A model generated the notes under the pieces. The model searched no databases and was not told the origin of the DNA. It saw nothing but the letters and a program-made list of their open reading frames with translations. From NCBI GenBank assembly GCA_900556795.1, contig USQD01000005.1, positions 1 to 22,301 of the forward strand: 22,301 nt of DNA, written 5' to 3'. The stretch's first letter is position 1, and every line of letters begins with the position of its first letter. The translations under genes and the position numbers were made by a program. The DNA comes from an uncultured Prevotella sp. GTDB taxonomy: Bacteria; Bacteroidota; Bacteroidia; Bacteroidales; Bacteroidaceae. Shown here piece after piece: positions 14,712-21,389 of the stretch.

Positions 14712-15617
14712 TTATTCTATGTAGATAAGGAAGAGGAAGGAGAGTAACCAGGCGAGAACGATAAACTGGGTGATTCGGTCTCGCAGAATAATCTTCGTAG
14801 GGTCGCCACTTTTCTGGTCAACCACTGCAATCTGGATGTATCTCAGCAAACCTACCAATACAAATACGCTGGTAAGATAGAGGTATTCGGTATGGAAATT
14901 CTCTATTACTTCTGGGCTCACCGTGTACATGATGTAGCAAACCAGGGTAACTGATGCCGTGATGGTGATAGCCTGATTGATGAAGGTGAGGTTGTATCGG
15001 CTCGTATTCTTGCGTGGCGCCTCGCCCGTCTTTTCCATTCGCAGCACGTCATCGCGGCGCTTGGCAAAACTCATGAAGAGGGTGATGAGGAAGGTCATCA
15101 GCACTATCCATTTACTGAGTATGATGTGCGTAGCGACACCACCCGCCAGCAAGCGGAGTACGAATCCGAATGCCACGATGCACACATCGATGATGGCATA
15201 CTGCTTGAGCTTGGCGCAATAGCAGAGGTTCATGACCCAATAGAAGGCGATGATTCCCATCGTCTCCCACGAATCGAGCAGACTGCATACCCCCATTGAG
15301 AGGATAAGCATCAGAAACATCAAAGCGTAAGCCTGCCTGATGCTTACGGCTCCTGATGCGATAGGGCGGTGACACTTCACCGAGTGGCGGCGGTCTGCCT
15401 CCACATCATGGATATCGTTGAAGCAATAGATGCTTGATGCGGCAAAGCTGTAGGCAAAGAAAGCGATCAGACCCGCCAGCAGGGCATCTGTATGAAACAG
15501 GGCACCGCCAAAGAAGAGGGGCACGAAGATAAACATATTCTTGATCCACTGCTTCGGGCGGATCAGGCGCATCAAGGCAGCGAAGCCTTTGCTGTCTTTT
15601 ATTTCATTCTCGTTCAT
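14712..15617 (-). CDS. UbiA-family polyprenyl-phosphate phosphoribosyltransferase-like enzyme
   Basis: A 301-residue UbiA-superfamily membrane enzyme with about eight to nine helices. It most resembles DPPR synthase (Rv3806c), which moves phosphoribose from PRPP to polyprenyl phosphate. The opening, RPKQWIKNMFIFVPLFFGG (20-38), is characteristic. The first metal and diphosphate motif reads NDIHDVEADRRH (67-78), followed by K81 and RPIASG (84-89). The second acidic region is SFAKRRDD. The product would be a polyprenyl-phosphate pentose precursor. The neighbouring HAD phosphatase fits the next step. The epimerase pair DprE1/DprE2, needed for arabinose, is not in this window, so the sugar could stay ribose. 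Confidence 0.88.
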   Translation of the reverse strand: MNENEIKDSKGFAALMRLIRPKQWIKNMFIFVPLFFGGALFHTDALLAGLIAFFAYSFAASSIYCFNDIHDVEADRRHSVKCHRPIASGAVSIRQAYALMFLMLILSMGVCSLLDSWETMGIIAFYWVMNLCYCAKLKQYAIIDVCIVAFGFVLRLLAGGVATHIILSKWIVLMTFLITLFMSFAKRRDDVLRMEKTGEAPRKNTSRYNLTFINQAITITASVTLVCYIMYTVSPEVIENFHTEYLYLTSVFVLVGLLRYIQIAVVDQKSGDPTKIILRDRITQFIVLAWLLSFLFLIYIE

Positions 15618-15623
15618 AAAAAC

Positions 15624-15671
15624 TTCTTTTATTTAATCTAAGATGATTCTTTTTATTTAATAATCTGAGAT
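15624..15671 (-). repeat. Two-copy tandem repeat over the stop of the second acyltransferase gene
   Basis: Plus-strand copies at 15624-15644 and 15647-15671 share ttctttt, atttaat and ct-agat, and differ by one inserted T, an inserted AAT and one substitution. The gene-proximal copy includes the stop codon (15653-15655) and last six codons. It is the same arrangement as at the HAD, gmk and yicC gene ends. Confidence 0.65.
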
Positions 15672-16657
15672 AATTCCTTGGAAATCCATTCTGCAATCTT
15701 GCTCAATATCCAGGAGAGTGGCAGGGTGATGGCAATGCAGAGGATGAAGGTAGGCCAGTATCCCAAGTGATGAGGCTCGATATAATGGAGCACGAAGTGG
15801 ATGTGGATGAGATAGCATTCCAGACTCAATGCTCCTACCAGCATAAAGCTGCGGTTAAACCATCCAGGGGTACGGCGGAAGATGCGGTTCAGGAGCAGGA
15901 TGCTCGTGATGGTGAGCGGGATGTAGAGCATGCGCTCCAGGAAGAGCGGAAACATACCGTGTTTCTCCTGTTCCAGGAAGATGCTTGCGAGTAGCGTCAT
16001 CAGGAACATCAGCCATATCATCCAGATGCTGGCACCATCAAGCGTCTGCTTCTGGCGAACCATCTCACCCATATTGATGCCGATGAAGAAGATAGGTACT
16101 CGGCTCCAGAATATCTCCAGGTGTCCCACAGCCTGATGTATCGGGGTGACATATTGTACCAGGATGCACCACATGATCATTACTACAGGCAACCACCGGT
16201 AGATAGGGTGGCGCTTGATGAGTTCCATATAGGCAGGGGCAAAGAGATAGAGCATCATCGTGGCTGGGATGTACCAGAAGTTGAGTTCATCGTGCAGCCA
16301 GAACCCCCAGTTGATGGTTATCTCGCCCAAGAGATTGATCCAGTTCCATGCACTGCCTCCCTGGAATCCTGGGATATAGAAGAGGCAGGCGATGATGAGC
16401 CAGGTTGGGTAGATGCGCAGATAGCGGCGGATGAAGAAATGCTTGGCAGAAGGATTCTTCGTCCACGAGAACCACAGTCCTATTCCGCTGAGGAATAAGA
16501 ACATATCTACTCCCACATTACCCATTCTGCGAAGCCCGAAAAAGGCATCCTCTCTAGGTAGTGCTACATGGAACAGGATGATGAACAGCATGGCTGCTCC
16601 CATCAGTTCGCCACGAAATCGGCTGATATTTGCCAGTTCTATATCTTTAATCTTCAT
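15653..16657 (-). CDS. Acyltransferase-3 family membrane protein (second of three)
   Basis: A 334-residue multi-pass acyltransferase. The N terminus reads ISRFRGELMGAAMLFIILFH, giving the conserved arginine and H30. VGVDMFLFLSGIGLWFSW (48-65) and FIRRYLRIYPTW (75-86) are the second-helix and following cytoplasmic blocks of the family. LNFWYIPATMMLYLF and LSLECYLIHIHFVL fit the later helices. Length and topology are normal for the short form without an SGNH domain. It lies 35 bp before the UbiA gene on the minus strand. It is preceded by a 139-bp spacer that carries a large inverted repeat, which may alter expression between it and the third acyltransferase gene. Confidence 0.88.
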   Translation of the reverse strand: MKIKDIELANISRFRGELMGAAMLFIILFHVALPREDAFFGLRRMGNVGVDMFLFLSGIGLWFSWTKNPSAKHFFIRRYLRIYPTWLIIACLFYIPGFQGGSAWNWINLLGEITINWGFWLHDELNFWYIPATMMLYLFAPAYMELIKRHPIYRWLPVVMIMWCILVQYVTPIHQAVGHLEIFWSRVPIFFIGINMGEMVRQKQTLDGASIWMIWLMFLMTLLASIFLEQEKHGMFPLFLERMLYIPLTITSILLLNRIFRRTPGWFNRSFMLVGALSLECYLIHIHFVLHYIEPHHLGYWPTFILCIAITLPLSWILSKIAEWISKELSQIIK

Positions 16658-16669
16658 AAGCTAAGTGAA

Positions 16670-16797
16670 GAGTGAAGAACGAAGAGTGAAGAATTCTCTT
16701 GTCTTCTTGTTTGTTTTTTTGTTATGGAGGTGAAAAACGAAGGGTGAGTTTCAATAGCTATTGAATTCTTCACTCTTCACTCTTCGTTCTTCACTCT
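16670..16797. repeat. Heptamer-based inverted repeat between two acyltransferase genes
   Basis: The left arm (16670-16696) and right arm (16763-16797) are inverted copies built from GAGTGAA/GAACGAA heptamers ending in GAATTC. The right arm has one extra heptamer. A related direct copy lies near 16730-16746, and a perfect 16-bp palindrome, ttcaatagctattgaa, sits at 16750-16765. The right arm begins directly after the stop codon of the gene ending at 16797. In the transcript the arms could form a long stem. Confidence 0.75.
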
Positions 16798-17942
16798 CAA
16801 TATTTCGGATTTGGAATCTTCTTCATCAGTTGGGTAAACAGCCATGCCAGACAAACGCTGGCTATGATATAAAGCAGCAGACCGGCATAGATGTCGCCAC
16901 GGCGACTGATAGGGATGAAGATCTTGCGGGCTACCGGATGAATGACGAAGAGGGCACCTGAGATGCTGCCCATCCATGCCAATACCTTGTAAGTGCCCTT
17001 CAGCCAGTTGATGTCCTGCAGGAGTTCAGCAAGCAGTACGCTCAGCAGACAGATGAAGAAGGGCACGAAGGTCCAGCCCAGCATGCTTCCGCTCAGGCTG
17101 TAGATGAGAGAGATGCTGAAGATGATGCCAAAGAAATTGGTAACAGGAGAATGGAAGGTCATCAGGATCTTCTCTCCATAGCGGGCATAGAGGATGCCGA
17201 GTCCGAATGGCAGCATGCCTCCCATGAAATTGTAGCGGTAGCGGTTCATCGCCTCGCTCTCCGGATTGTCGAACCCCAAGGCTAGCTGAATGCCGATGCA
17301 GATTGCCATCAGCGCCACCGTCCAGCCCCAATGGCGGCGATAGATGAAGAGACGGTATACGATGTAGAGCTGCAGCATCAGACCGAAGAACCAATATGGA
17401 CCTGGCCAGATGATGTTGTCTGGATTTGGCAAAATATTATTGAACATGCCCAGCATCGCCACAATGTCGAGCGCTGCATAGTGATGAGAGCCCGGCGTGA
17501 TGAGGTCGAGCATGGTGAATGCTGCGAAACCGGTTATCATCATCTTGAAGAGTTTCAGATAATGATAGCGTATGAAGCGGAGTGGCTCGCGCCAGTTGAT
17601 GTGCCGACCCGTCTTCTCGCCCGAAATATGATATATCTGAGCTTCCTGCTCTGCTGAGAGATGTGGCTTTGCCTCGTATTTCATCACCAGTCCGTAGGCA
17701 CTCAGGAAGAGAAATACCGGCACTCCGTAATGACCGAAGAACGACAGCAGATGGATGGGCAGGTTGAAGTCGGGATTGACGATTACCTGTGCCAGCCAGT
17801 CTACGTTGTGCTGGATATACTGATATTCGTTCTCCTTGACGATGGGACCTAGCCAATGACAGTAATTGTGCAGGAAGATGCCGATGATGGCAAGTCCTCT
17901 CAGTGCATTGCAGGCTTCTCTTGTTAATATCGACTGTTTCAT
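16797..17942 (-). CDS. Acyltransferase-3 family membrane protein (third of three)
   Basis: A 381-residue multi-pass acyltransferase. TREACNALRGLAIIGIFLHN gives R15 and H25 of helix 1. YGVPVFLFLSAYGLVMKYE (72-90) is the helix-2 block. An inserted cytoplasmic loop of about 30 residues (91-120) precedes RFIRYHYLKLFKM, which makes this copy longer than the other two. IIWPGPYWFFGLMLQLYIVYR and SGALFVIHPVARKIF fit the later family blocks. Its ATG overlaps the stop of the phosphoethanolamine transferase gene by 4 bp (ATGA), so the two are translationally coupled and probably modify the same surface molecule. Confidence 0.88.
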   Translation of the reverse strand: MKQSILTREACNALRGLAIIGIFLHNYCHWLGPIVKENEYQYIQHNVDWLAQVIVNPDFNLPIHLLSFFGHYGVPVFLFLSAYGLVMKYEAKPHLSAEQEAQIYHISGEKTGRHINWREPLRFIRYHYLKLFKMMITGFAAFTMLDLITPGSHHYAALDIVAMLGMFNNILPNPDNIIWPGPYWFFGLMLQLYIVYRLFIYRRHWGWTVALMAICIGIQLALGFDNPESEAMNRYRYNFMGGMLPFGLGILYARYGEKILMTFHSPVTNFFGIIFSISLIYSLSGSMLGWTFVPFFICLLSVLLAELLQDINWLKGTYKVLAWMGSISGALFVIHPVARKIFIPISRRGDIYAGLLLYIIASVCLAWLFTQLMKKIPNPKY

Positions 17943-19849
17943 TTCTTATCTCCTTTCTTGCTTTTTTCCTTTTTACTTTTTTCCTTTTCTACCTTTTTCA
18001 GATGCTCGTCGCGCAGCTGGTCGTAGTCGGCAGAATTCTTGAGGATACGTGGTCGCATCTCGTTGTATTTTGGACTCAGGATGTTGTATTCTTCCTTATA
18101 GGTAGGCGTCTCGATGCCTGCCAGATATAATAACAGGTGTGGCAGGGCATCGGTCATGAATCGCTTGTCCTTGGCGGCACGTATCTGACGGTAGATGTCG
18201 CGGTGAGTCTTGATATATTTTGGTGAACAGTATATCCAGAAAGGAATTTCGAATTCGTAGTGAGCCAGTGGCCAGTCGATATTGGCTGCATGATTGCGGC
18301 AGATAAAGCCGCGGTCCTCTTCATAGCATTCCTCGCCATGGTCTGGCACATAGATGACAATGGCATTCTCCTTCTGGAATCGTTTCACAATCTGTGTCAC
18401 GATAGAGTCGTTGTAGAGGGTGGCATTGTCATAATGGCTCAGCATCTTGCGCTGTGCTGTAGTCAGTTCTGGTCGCTTTTCCTCGTAGCTGCTTGCCCAG
18501 AACTTGGCCTGCTCCTTGCGGTAGCGCAGTTTGTAGTTCACATGTTGTCCCATCAGGTGGAAGATAGTGAGGTTGTGCTCCTTCTGGAATGTCTTCAAGC
18601 TGTCGTCATAGTCTTTCAGCAATCCGTCGTCAAGATCGTGCAACTGGGTGTTGCGATGGTCAAACTGCAGTTTGCTCAGTTCTGGATTGTTCAGGAAGAA
18701 ACCACCGCTGAAGTCGTAGACGGCTTCTTTAGCCTGCGGCAGGAATTCGTTGGTGATGAAGGTAACGTTGTAGCCGGCCTTTCTGAACACCTCTGGGAAG
18801 AGTGGATAGTCACACCATTCGCCTTTTTCGCCAATCACATGGGTGGAAAGCATGTTCTTGAATACGAAGCTGGTCAGATTCCAGCAGGTTACTACATCGG
18901 TGAATTTGGTGAGTTTTCTGCTCTTTTCCAGTGCACTCTGTCTAGGAGTCGTCTCCATGAAATAGCCGTATTGCTGCGAGTGGTGTCTGCCGTAGCTCTC
19001 GCCGATGATGAGTACGATGTTAGGCGAACGATAGCTGCAACTGTCTACTTTTACGGTGTGGGCAGCACGGATAAGCTGGGTGATCTGGTGTGCTGCCAGC
19101 TGATTGGCATAGATACTGAAGTCGAGTCGGTAGATAGGTAGATAGAGCACGGCATGGTCTTTCTCTGTCAGGGTGTGCTCCACCTCGCCGATGGTCTTGC
19201 CCGACATCAGTTTGTGGAAAGCCGTCTTGTTGTGCCAGGAAGTGCACAATCCTGTGATGAAAACGGCGATACAGAGGATTCCGAAGCAGGCAGGCATGGC
19301 TGCGGTGATGCGTGGAACCGACTTGATTCGTTTTTTCCAGGAAGCCAATTCCAGACAGGTAATCAGGAAGACGTAAAATTTGATGAGTTGCTTGCGGAAG
19401 ATGGCGATGAGTATCTGAATCAGAGCCAGGAGCAGAATCCAGCCTACACTGCTGAAGAGTACTTCGGCAGAGATGAGTGCCGAGAGGAAGCTGCTTGCCT
19501 CTGCACTGTTGGTTTCGCCCACCAGCATCAGCATGGAAGGATTGAGTGTAGAGCCGAAATTCACAAAACAATAGGTGTCTGCGGCTGCGGTGCTATATAA
19601 TATAATGTATAGCACGATACGTAGGCAGAAGCGTACCTTCTTGGGGAAGATAGCAAGAATGGCACACAGGAGGTAGAGGTCGACAAAGAGTTCCAGGAAC
19701 AGATTGTCGTACAATGAGCCATATTTCGGTATGGTCACCAGCGAACTGATCGTGCCCAATAAGTACATGAACACGAAGAAGTTGGCATTTCTGCGAATAG
19801 GAGCAGATGCCACACTAAGACACTTCTTGATGATTTCTTTCCAACTCAT
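17939..19849 (-). CDS. Sulfatase-fold phosphoethanolamine transferase (EptA/CptA-like)
   Basis: A 636-residue inner-membrane enzyme with five N-terminal helices and a periplasmic alkaline-phosphatase-type domain. It would move phosphoethanolamine from phosphatidylethanolamine to lipid A or a surface glycan. The MLVGETNSAEA loop (108-118) is typical. The nucleophile motif reads VLIIGESYGRHHSQQYGY (279-296), with S285 where EptA has threonine. HLMGQH (431-436) and VPDHGEE (501-507) give the metal-binding and substrate histidines and aspartate. CWNLTSFVFKNML corresponds to the conserved C-x-S/T region. The C terminus ends in a lysine-rich tail with a tandem EKSKK-EKSKK duplication at its very end. 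It overlaps the third acyltransferase gene by 4 bp and probably heads the minus-strand run. No clear promoter is seen upstream. Confidence 0.9.
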   Translation of the reverse strand: MSWKEIIKKCLSVASAPIRRNANFFVFMYLLGTISSLVTIPKYGSLYDNLFLELFVDLYLLCAILAIFPKKVRFCLRIVLYIILYSTAAADTYCFVNFGSTLNPSMLMLVGETNSAEASSFLSALISAEVLFSSVGWILLLALIQILIAIFRKQLIKFYVFLITCLELASWKKRIKSVPRITAAMPACFGILCIAVFITGLCTSWHNKTAFHKLMSGKTIGEVEHTLTEKDHAVLYLPIYRLDFSIYANQLAAHQITQLIRAAHTVKVDSCSYRSPNIVLIIGESYGRHHSQQYGYFMETTPRQSALEKSRKLTKFTDVVTCWNLTSFVFKNMLSTHVIGEKGEWCDYPLFPEVFRKAGYNVTFITNEFLPQAKEAVYDFSGGFFLNNPELSKLQFDHRNTQLHDLDDGLLKDYDDSLKTFQKEHNLTIFHLMGQHVNYKLRYRKEQAKFWASSYEEKRPELTTAQRKMLSHYDNATLYNDSIVTQIVKRFQKENAIVIYVPDHGEECYEEDRGFICRNHAANIDWPLAHYEFEIPFWIYCSPKYIKTHRDIYRQIRAAKDKRFMTDALPHLLLYLAGIETPTYKEEYNILSPKYNEMRPRILKNSADYDQLRDEHLKKVEKEKSKKEKSKKGDKK

Positions 19850-19948
19850 ATCTTTCTATTGTTGTTTAAAATGTTGTAAACAGTTTTTTGAAGCAAACGC
19901 TATATGCTTTTAAAAGGCAGAAGTTTCCAAACACCCGGATGTTATTTT

Positions 19949-20536
19949 TTATCGGGCGTTATAGTTTCTTTTTACCAGTTCTTCGATGCTCTCCGGTACC
20001 ATTCCCTTGATACTCTTTCCTTCTTTGATGCGCTGCCGTATCTCGGTACTGCTGATGTTGAGCAATGGAGTTTCTACTATTGTTACGCCCTCAGGCACTT
20101 TGCCCACGCTGCTTCCCTGACGGGGATAGACAACGATGGGGTAGTGGGCAAGGATATCTTCGTGATGATACCACTTGTCGAAGGCAGCCCAGTTGTCCCC
20201 ACCTATCAGCAGCGTAAACTCGATGTCGGTGAAATCCTGGCTGATGGCTTGTAGCGTGTGCCAGGTATAGGAAGGCTTGGGCAGGCGGAACTCATAGTCG
20301 CATGCCTTGAGCTGAGGCTCCTTTTCCAGTGCCTTTTCTACCATCTCCAGTCGCAGATGGTCATCGAGCAAGTCGGTTGCCGTCTTTTTAAAGGGGTTCA
20401 TAGGCGATACCATAAACCACACCTCGTCCAGTTCCGCCTTCTCGCACAAGCTTTTCGCCAATGCAATATGACCGGTATGGATAGGGTTGAAGCTACCGCC
20501 AAAGATTCCTACTTTTTTGCTTTGAACTTTGAACAT
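19949..20536 (-). CDS. nadD: Nicotinate-nucleotide adenylyltransferase
   Basis: A 195-residue cytoplasmic enzyme that adenylates nicotinate mononucleotide in NAD synthesis. The nucleotidyltransferase signature GIFGGSFNPIHTGH lies at 10-23. LLIGGDNW and the C-terminal ISSTEIR complete the family pattern. Length is normal. The first six codons (MFKVQS) are made of an intergenic repeat of the type AAAGTTCAAAG that also runs upstream, so the repeat provides the start codon. No better start exists before VGIFGG. It follows gmk by 116 bp, with a 33-bp hairpin element in its leader, and is probably co-transcribed with yicC and gmk. Confidence 0.95.
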   Translation of the reverse strand: MFKVQSKKVGIFGGSFNPIHTGHIALAKSLCEKAELDEVWFMVSPMNPFKKTATDLLDDHLRLEMVEKALEKEPQLKACDYEFRLPKPSYTWHTLQAISQDFTDIEFTLLIGGDNWAAFDKWYHHEDILAHYPIVVYPRQGSSVGKVPEGVTIVETPLLNISSTEIRQRIKEGKSIKGMVPESIEELVKRNYNAR

Positions 20537-20552
20537 AGAACTTTGAACTTTA
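20519..20552 (-). repeat. TTTGAAC direct repeats over the nadD start
   Basis: Plus-strand copies of tttgaac or gaacttt occur four times between 20519 and 20552. The ATG of nadD at 20534-20536 is inside the array, so repeat sequence forms the first codons. A single similar piece, ttttgaactttgc, lies in the gmk leader at 21236-21248. Confidence 0.7.
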
Positions 20553-20582
20553 TGATCAGCAAGAGAGCTATATTTGCCTTTT

Positions 20583-20615
20583 GACCAGGCGATGGAATCG
20601 CCTGGAACGGGGGCT
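20583..20615 (-). repeat. 33-bp hairpin element, copy in nadD leader
   Basis: Identical to 21272-21304. It contains the inverted repeat ccaggcgat/atcgcctgg with a 3-base loop and then a tail of aacgggggct on the plus strand. It lies 47 bp upstream of the nadD start. There is no T tract after it, so it is not a standard terminator. Confidence 0.85.
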
Positions 20616-20630
20616 TTCTGATAGCGGGCT

Positions 20631-20661
20631 TTTTGCTTTTGCTCTGCTTTTGTTATTCTGC
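20631..20661 (-). repeat. Short tandem repeat over the gmk stop codon
   Basis: Plus-strand units ttttgttattctgc (20648-20661), ttttgctctgc (20637-20647) and ttttgc (20631-20636) form a shrinking array. The gene-proximal unit holds the gmk TAA (20653-20655). The repeats are short, so chance similarity is possible. Confidence 0.5.
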
Positions 20662-21228
20662 GTTTAAAAAGGCTTTTACGAGCTGATAAACTTCCTGCTG
20701 AGCCTTCTCCAGGTCATCGTTCACTACCACGTGGTCGAACTGAGGAGCGAAGGTCAATTCATAGCTAGCCTTGGCAAGGCGCTGTTCGATAACCTCTGGG
20801 GCATCGGTGTTGCGGCCTACCAGTCTGCGGCGCAATTCCTCTACCGAAGGTGGCTGTACGAAGATGCTCAGGGCACGGTCGCCATAGAATTTCTTGATGT
20901 TCACACCGCCCTTAACGTCTACATCGAAAATCACTGACTCGCCTTTGGTAAGCTGATTTTCCACCTGCGATTTCAAGGTGCCATAGAATCTGTCTTGATA
21001 AACCTCCTCGTATTCCAGGAATTCATCAGCTTCAATCTTAGCTTTAAACTCCTCTGGAGAGAGGAAGAAATATTCTACACCATTCTGCTCGGTGCCGCGA
21101 GGAGCACGAGAGGTACAACTGATAGAGAAAGCCAGCTTCAACTCTGGATGTTCTTTCATCAACCAGTTGACGATGGTACTCTTGCCACTGCCCGATGGGG
21201 CACTGAAAATTAACAATCCGTTCTTCAT
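20653..21228 (-). CDS. gmk: Guanylate kinase
   Basis: A 191-residue cytoplasmic kinase that converts GMP to GDP with ATP. The P-loop reads APSGSGKST (10-18). The GMP-binding region is SCTSRAPRG (37-45) followed by NGVEYFFLSPEEF (49-61). FDVDVKGG and GRNTDAPEVIEQRL complete the core and lid. Length is normal. It sits between yicC and nadD on the minus strand, and the yicC-gmk neighbourhood is widely conserved in bacteria. Its 155-bp leader after yicC holds tandem repeats and the 33-bp hairpin element. No promoter was found there, so it is probably read from the yicC promoter. Confidence 0.97.
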   Translation of the reverse strand: MKNGLLIFSAPSGSGKSTIVNWLMKEHPELKLAFSISCTSRAPRGTEQNGVEYFFLSPEEFKAKIEADEFLEYEEVYQDRFYGTLKSQVENQLTKGESVIFDVDVKGGVNIKKFYGDRALSIFVQPPSVEELRRRLVGRNTDAPEVIEQRLAKASYELTFAPQFDHVVVNDDLEKAQQEVYQLVKAFLNAE

Positions 21229-21271
21229 TTTTTATTTTGAACTTTGCTTTTTGTTTTTTATATGCTATTTG

Positions 21272-21304
21272 GACCAGGCGATGGAATCGCCTGGAACGGG
21301 GGCT
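21272..21304 (-). repeat. 33-bp hairpin element, copy in gmk leader
   Basis: Identical over 33 bases to 20583-20615. The hairpin stem is 9 bp with a 3-base loop. It lies 44 bp upstream of the gmk start, nearly the same distance as the other copy from nadD. The two copies flank gmk as direct repeats. Confidence 0.85.
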
Positions 21305-21316
21305 CTAGAGAGAAAA

Positions 21317-21389
21317 GGGAGCTTTTCCTTAGAGGGAGTTTTTCCTTAGAAAGGGAGTTTTTCCTTAGAAAGGGAGCTTTCCTTTAGAG
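21317..21389 (-). repeat. Four 17-19-bp tandem repeats anchored on the yicC stop codon
   Basis: Units at 21317-21333, 21334-21352, 21353-21371 and 21372-21389 follow the plus-strand pattern gggag-ctttt-ccttagaaa. The two middle units are identical. The gene-proximal unit contains the yicC TAA (21384-21386) and the codon before it. The copies carry the tta trinucleotide in each unit. Confidence 0.85.

Noticed and set aside
18260..19141. 293-residue plus-strand open frame
   Set aside because: It lies opposite the catalytic domain of the phosphoethanolamine transferase, whose motifs are intact.
19850..19948. Terminator or promoter between nadD and the phosphoethanolamine transferase gene
   Set aside because: Only an imperfect CCGGAT/ATCGGG pairing and a TTTGC with a 3-base offset from TA were seen. 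Neither fits the usual pattern.
20583..21304. Transposon ends flanking gmk
   Set aside because: The two 33-bp copies are direct, not inverted. gmk is a housekeeping gene in its normal context, and no transposase is present.
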